The notes under the pieces were generated by a model. It was given only the letters and a program-made list of their open reading frames with translations, did no database searches and had not been told where the DNA came from. A program made the translations under genes and the position numbers. This document shows, piece after piece, positions 61,228 through 64,000 of a stretch of DNA of 64,000 nucleotides (position 1 is its first letter; each line of letters starts with the position of its first letter). Source of the DNA: Ideonella sp. (lineage in GTDB: Bacteria > Pseudomonadota > Gammaproteobacteria > Burkholderiales > Burkholderiaceae_C); the NCBI RefSeq assembly GCF_016702655.1, contig NZ_JADJDO010000003.1, forward strand, positions 186,001 through 250,000, given 5' to 3'.

Positions 61228-62748
61228 TCAGCCTTCCTTGCGCAGCGACGGGAACAGGATCACGTCGCGGATGCTGGCGCTGTCGGTGAGCAGCATGATC
61301 AGCCGGTCGATGCCGATGCCGCAGCCGCCGGTGGGCGGCATGCCGACCTCGAGCGCGCGGATGAAGTCGGCGTCGTAGTACATCGCCTCCTCGTCGCCAG
61401 CCTCCTTGTTCGCGGCCTGGGCGAGGAAGCGCGCCGCCTGATCCTCGGCGTCGTTGAGTTCGGAGAAGCCGTTCGCGACCTCGCGGCCGGTGATGAAGAG
61501 CTCGAAGCGCTCGGTCACCGACGGATCGGCATCCGACGCACGCGCCAGCGGCGAGACCTCGACTGGATAGTCGATGACGAAGGTCGGCTGCCAGAGCTGC
61601 TCCTCGACCACCGCCTCGAACAGGCCGAACTGCAGCTCGGCGAGCTGCCAGTGCGCCGGCGCCTCGTGGCCGAGCGCCTTCAGGCGCGCGCGCAGCAACT
61701 CGGCATCCACCGCCTCGGCCTCGGCGAGGCCGGCGTGCGCGACGAGCGCCTGGCGCACCGTCAGGCGCGCGAACGGCCGATCGAGGTCGACCTCGCGCCC
61801 GGCGTAGCTCAGCAGCGCCGAGCCGGTGGCCTGGCGCGCCGCGTGGCGCAGCACCTGCTCGGTGAAGTCCATCAGATCATGGTGATTCCAGTACGCGGCG
61901 TAGAACTCCATCATCGTGAACTCGGGGTTGTGCCGCACCGAGATGCCCTCGTTGCGGAAACTCCGGTTGATCTCGAACACACGCTCGAAGCCGCCCACGA
62001 TCAGGCGCTTCAGGTACAGCTCGGGCGCGATGCGCAGGAACATCTCGCGATCGAGCGCGTTGTGATGCGTGACGAAAGGCTTGGCATTCGCACCACCGGG
62101 AATGGGGTGCAGCATCGGCGTCTCGACCTCCATGAAGTGGTGCTCGACCATGAACTGGCGGATCGACGCGATCGCCTTGCTGCGCGCGGCAAAGCGCGTA
62201 CGCGCGTTCTCGTCGGTGATCAGGTCCACGTGGCGCTGGCGGTACTTCTGCTCCTGGTCCGTCATGCCGTGGAACTTCTCGGGCAGCGGGCGCAGGCTCT
62301 TGGTGAGCAGCCGCAGCGTGCTCGCGCGCACCGAAAGCTCGCCGGTGCGCGTCTTGAAGAGCTGGCCCTCGCAGCCGATGATGTCGCCCAGATCCCAGTG
62401 CTTGAAGGCGTCGTAGACCGCGTCGCCGAGGCCGTCCTTGGTGACGAAGAGCTGGATGCGGCTGCCGGCGGGGCCCATCGAGCCGTCCTGCAAGGTCGCA
62501 GAACGCGCCTTGCCCATCACGCGCTTCAACATCAAGCGGCCAGCGACACTGACCTTGACCGCGAGCGCTTCGAGTTCCTCGACCGTGCGGGTGTCGTACA
62601 GGCGCAGCAGGTCCGCCGCATGGTCGTGCGGCTTGAAGTCGTTGGGGAACGCCACGGCCTGCTTCCTGATCACGGCCAGCTTTGCGCGGCGCTCGGCGAT
62701 CAGTGAGTTGTCGTCGGCGAGATTGGGAGGGGCGTCGGCTTGGGTCAT
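61228..62748 (-). CDS. lysS: lysyl-tRNA synthetase, class II
   Basis: Protein of 506 aa. An N-terminal OB-fold anticodon domain (VSVAGRLMLKRVMGKARSAT) precedes the class II catalytic core. Motif 2 is FEINRSFRNEGISVRHNPEF, and motif 3 is MPPTGGCGIGIDRLIMLL. RQRHVDLITDENARTRFAAR, then FMEVETPMLHPIPGGANAKP, complete the signature. It charges tRNA-Lys. Confidence 0.98.
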   Translation of the reverse strand: MTQADAPPNLADDNSLIAERRAKLAVIRKQAVAFPNDFKPHDHAADLLRLYDTRTVEELEALAVKVSVAGRLMLKRVMGKARSATLQDGSMGPAGSRIQLFVTKDGLGDAVYDAFKHWDLGDIIGCEGQLFKTRTGELSVRASTLRLLTKSLRPLPEKFHGMTDQEQKYRQRHVDLITDENARTRFAARSKAIASIRQFMVEHHFMEVETPMLHPIPGGANAKPFVTHHNALDREMFLRIAPELYLKRLIVGGFERVFEINRSFRNEGISVRHNPEFTMMEFYAAYWNHHDLMDFTEQVLRHAARQATGSALLSYAGREVDLDRPFARLTVRQALVAHAGLAEAEAVDAELLRARLKALGHEAPAHWQLAELQFGLFEAVVEEQLWQPTFVIDYPVEVSPLARASDADPSVTERFELFITGREVANGFSELNDAEDQAARFLAQAANKEAGDEEAMYYDADFIRALEVGMPPTGGCGIGIDRLIMLLTDSASIRDVILFPSLRKEG

Positions 62749-62798
62749 CGGGATGCGGCTCGCGGGCTGGCCTGATTCTATGAGGGCATGGCGACTCT

Positions 62799-62820
62799 AG
62801 AATCGCGCATCAGCGATTCT
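62799..62820. promoter_or_regulatory. perfect 8-bp inverted repeat in the lysS-flippase gap
   Basis: AGAATCGC-GCATCA-GCGATTCT lies in the 140-base divergent gap between lysS and the flippase gene. It overlaps a TAGAAT hexamer on the plus strand, so it may be an operator; no protein can be assigned. Confidence 0.35.
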
Positions 62821-62888
62821 GCGGCCGGGTTTGCGTCCATGCCATTGCCCCATCCTGCGCTCACCTCGCGCCGCCAAACCCCCAGGCG

Positions 62889-64000
62889 ATGACGGGTCTC
62901 GTCAAACCGACGCTGGTTCTGGTTGGCAGTGGGGCCGTTGCGCAGGCGATCCCGCTTGCTCTGGGACCGTTGCTGACGCGGCTGTACACGCCCGAGCAGT
63001 TCGGACACTACACGCTGTTTGCGGCGATCGCGGTCAACTGCTCGGTCGTGGCTTGCGGACGCTACGAGTATGCGTTGCCGCTCGTCGCGGACGAGGCCAA
63101 GGCGCGCGACCTGATGGCGCTTTGCCAGCGCGTGCTGATCGTGACGACCCTGGCGAGCTGCCCGCTCGCGTGGTGGCTGGGGACGCGCGGCCAACTCGAA
63201 GGCTGGGGCTGGCTGCCGCCGATGGTGGCGCTGTCCGGTGCAGTGCAGTGGCTGACGCTGTGGGCGACGCGAGGGCAGCGCTTTGCCGCGCTCGCCGGCG
63301 CACGCGTGCTGCAACATGGGGGGCACGGCGCTGGCCCAGTCGGCGGCAGGCGCGTTGTCGCTGTTGCAGGGCCTGATCGTGGGCCCGGTACTCGCCGTTG
63401 CGGCGGCGCTGCTCGCGCTGCGCCGTCCGGCGCCGCTGGGCGGATGGCTGGCGCTGTGGCGCGTACCGCGTGCGGCGTGGCAAGCCGCGGCGCGCGAGCA
63501 TCGAAGCTTCCCGTTGCTGAACACGCCGCACGCCTTTGCCGGTGCGTTGCAGGACACGCTGACGGTCGTGCTGCTCACATGGTGGTCGGGCGATGCCGCG
63601 GCTGGCTTCTGGGGCCTTGCACTGCGCTATCTGAAGGCGCCGGCGACCTTGATCGGGAGCGCAGTCTCGCAGGTGCTCTATCCCAGGCTGGCCGGTAGCG
63701 ACGCCGAGACCTCGCGACGCGTCGTGCGTCAGGTCATGCTTGTCCTGGCCTGTGCGGTGGCACCGCTCGTGCTCGCGTTGCTGTTGTTCGGGCCGGGGCT
63801 CTTCGCCTGGCTGTTCGGCGAACGCTGGCGCGAGGCTGGAGAGCTCGCGCGTGCGCTCGCGCCCTACATCGGCGTGCACTTCGTCGCCTCGCCGCTGTCG
63901 GTCGTGACCCTGGCCTGGGAGGCGCAGGGCTGGGCGCTCAAGCTCGCCCTGGTCGGGCAGGTGATGTTCGTCGGCGCGCTGACCGCGGGGCTTGCCGCAG
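62889..64000 (+). pseudogene. polysaccharide flippase-like (MOP/Wzx) gene, frameshifted and cut by the window edge
   Basis: The first frame encodes TGLVKPTLVLVGSGAVAQAI, then PLLTRLYTPEQFGHYTLFAA and further helices to about residue 142 (FAALAGARVLQHGG). This opening is typical of O-antigen/polysaccharide flippases. After a run of six G at 63318-63323 the protein-like sequence continues in the next frame (GTALAQSAAGALSLLQGLIV, FPLLNTPHAFAGALQDTLTV, AVSQVLYPRLAG) to the window end with no stop. Removing one G restores one continuous reading frame. It may be a true mutation or a base-calling error. Confidence 0.8.

Overview
The window is 64 kb of GC-rich chromosome from a betaproteobacterium. 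It most resembles the Burkholderiales (Comamonadaceae/Sphaerotilaceae, i.e. Rubrivivax- or Leptothrix-like relatives). Support comes from gene order: accB-accC-prmA-DUF3426, rubredoxin-pilGHIJ-chpA, grxC-secB-gpsA, and a cox operon carrying DUF2244, DUF2970, DUF2909, SURF1, ctaA, ctaB and SCO1. Further support is a HrcA-type CIRCE operator over rpoH and a dense set of GC-rich intergenic hairpin repeats. I see no phage, plasmid, insertion sequence, CRISPR array, rRNA or tRNA gene. Nearly all of the window is core metabolism.

Layout. 1-12.8 kb, minus strand: envelope and central metabolism genes mpl, an esterase, an RNase II-family enzyme, a TonB-like protein, aroE and mtgA. After a 336-base poly-G tract come an unrecognised protein, a TlpA-like thioredoxin, accB, accC, prmA, a zinc-ribbon membrane protein and the first codons of a PfkB-type kinase. 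12.8-13.8 kb, plus strand: a 4-TM membrane protein and a small Tat-type exported protein whose mature end would be His-His, a possible copper pair. 13.8-16.1 kb, minus: hemL and a divergent ThiD-like kinase. 16.2-26.6 kb, plus: rubredoxin and the twitching-motility chemosensory system pilG-pilH-pilI-pilJ-chpA. 26.6-28.1 kb, minus: a photolyase. 28.2-32.9 kb, plus: algH-ruvX-pyrR-pyrB-pyrC'-plsC, with overlapping reading frames. 32.9-38.7 kb: gpmA, rhodanese-grxC-secB-gpsA, a TctC-type binding protein, trmL and comF. 38.7-50 kb, plus: a BioC-like methyltransferase and the aa3 cytochrome c oxidase operon with its haem A and copper assembly factors. 50-52.2 kb, minus: rpoH and ychF. 52.2-58.8 kb, plus: pirin, a UbiH-like hydroxylase, dsbC, an M61 peptidase, a DUF3108 protein and an enoyl-CoA hydratase. 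58.8-62.7 kb, minus: a DUF885 protein, a PNPOx-like protein and lysS. 62.9-64 kb: the start of a frameshifted flippase-like gene.

Points that stand out: (1) the HHGW exported protein with its CopD-like membrane partner; (2) a dihydroorotase paralogue that has lost its zinc-binding His-x-His; (3) a ThiD-like kinase with several altered active-site motifs; (4) eight genes whose only promoter-like -10 box lies 6-9 bases before the start codon, implying leaderless mRNAs, including a 22-bp bidirectional promoter; (5) several families of hairpin repeats, one of them read through in frame inside a methyltransferase gene; (6) the poly-G tract, most likely a sequencing artefact.
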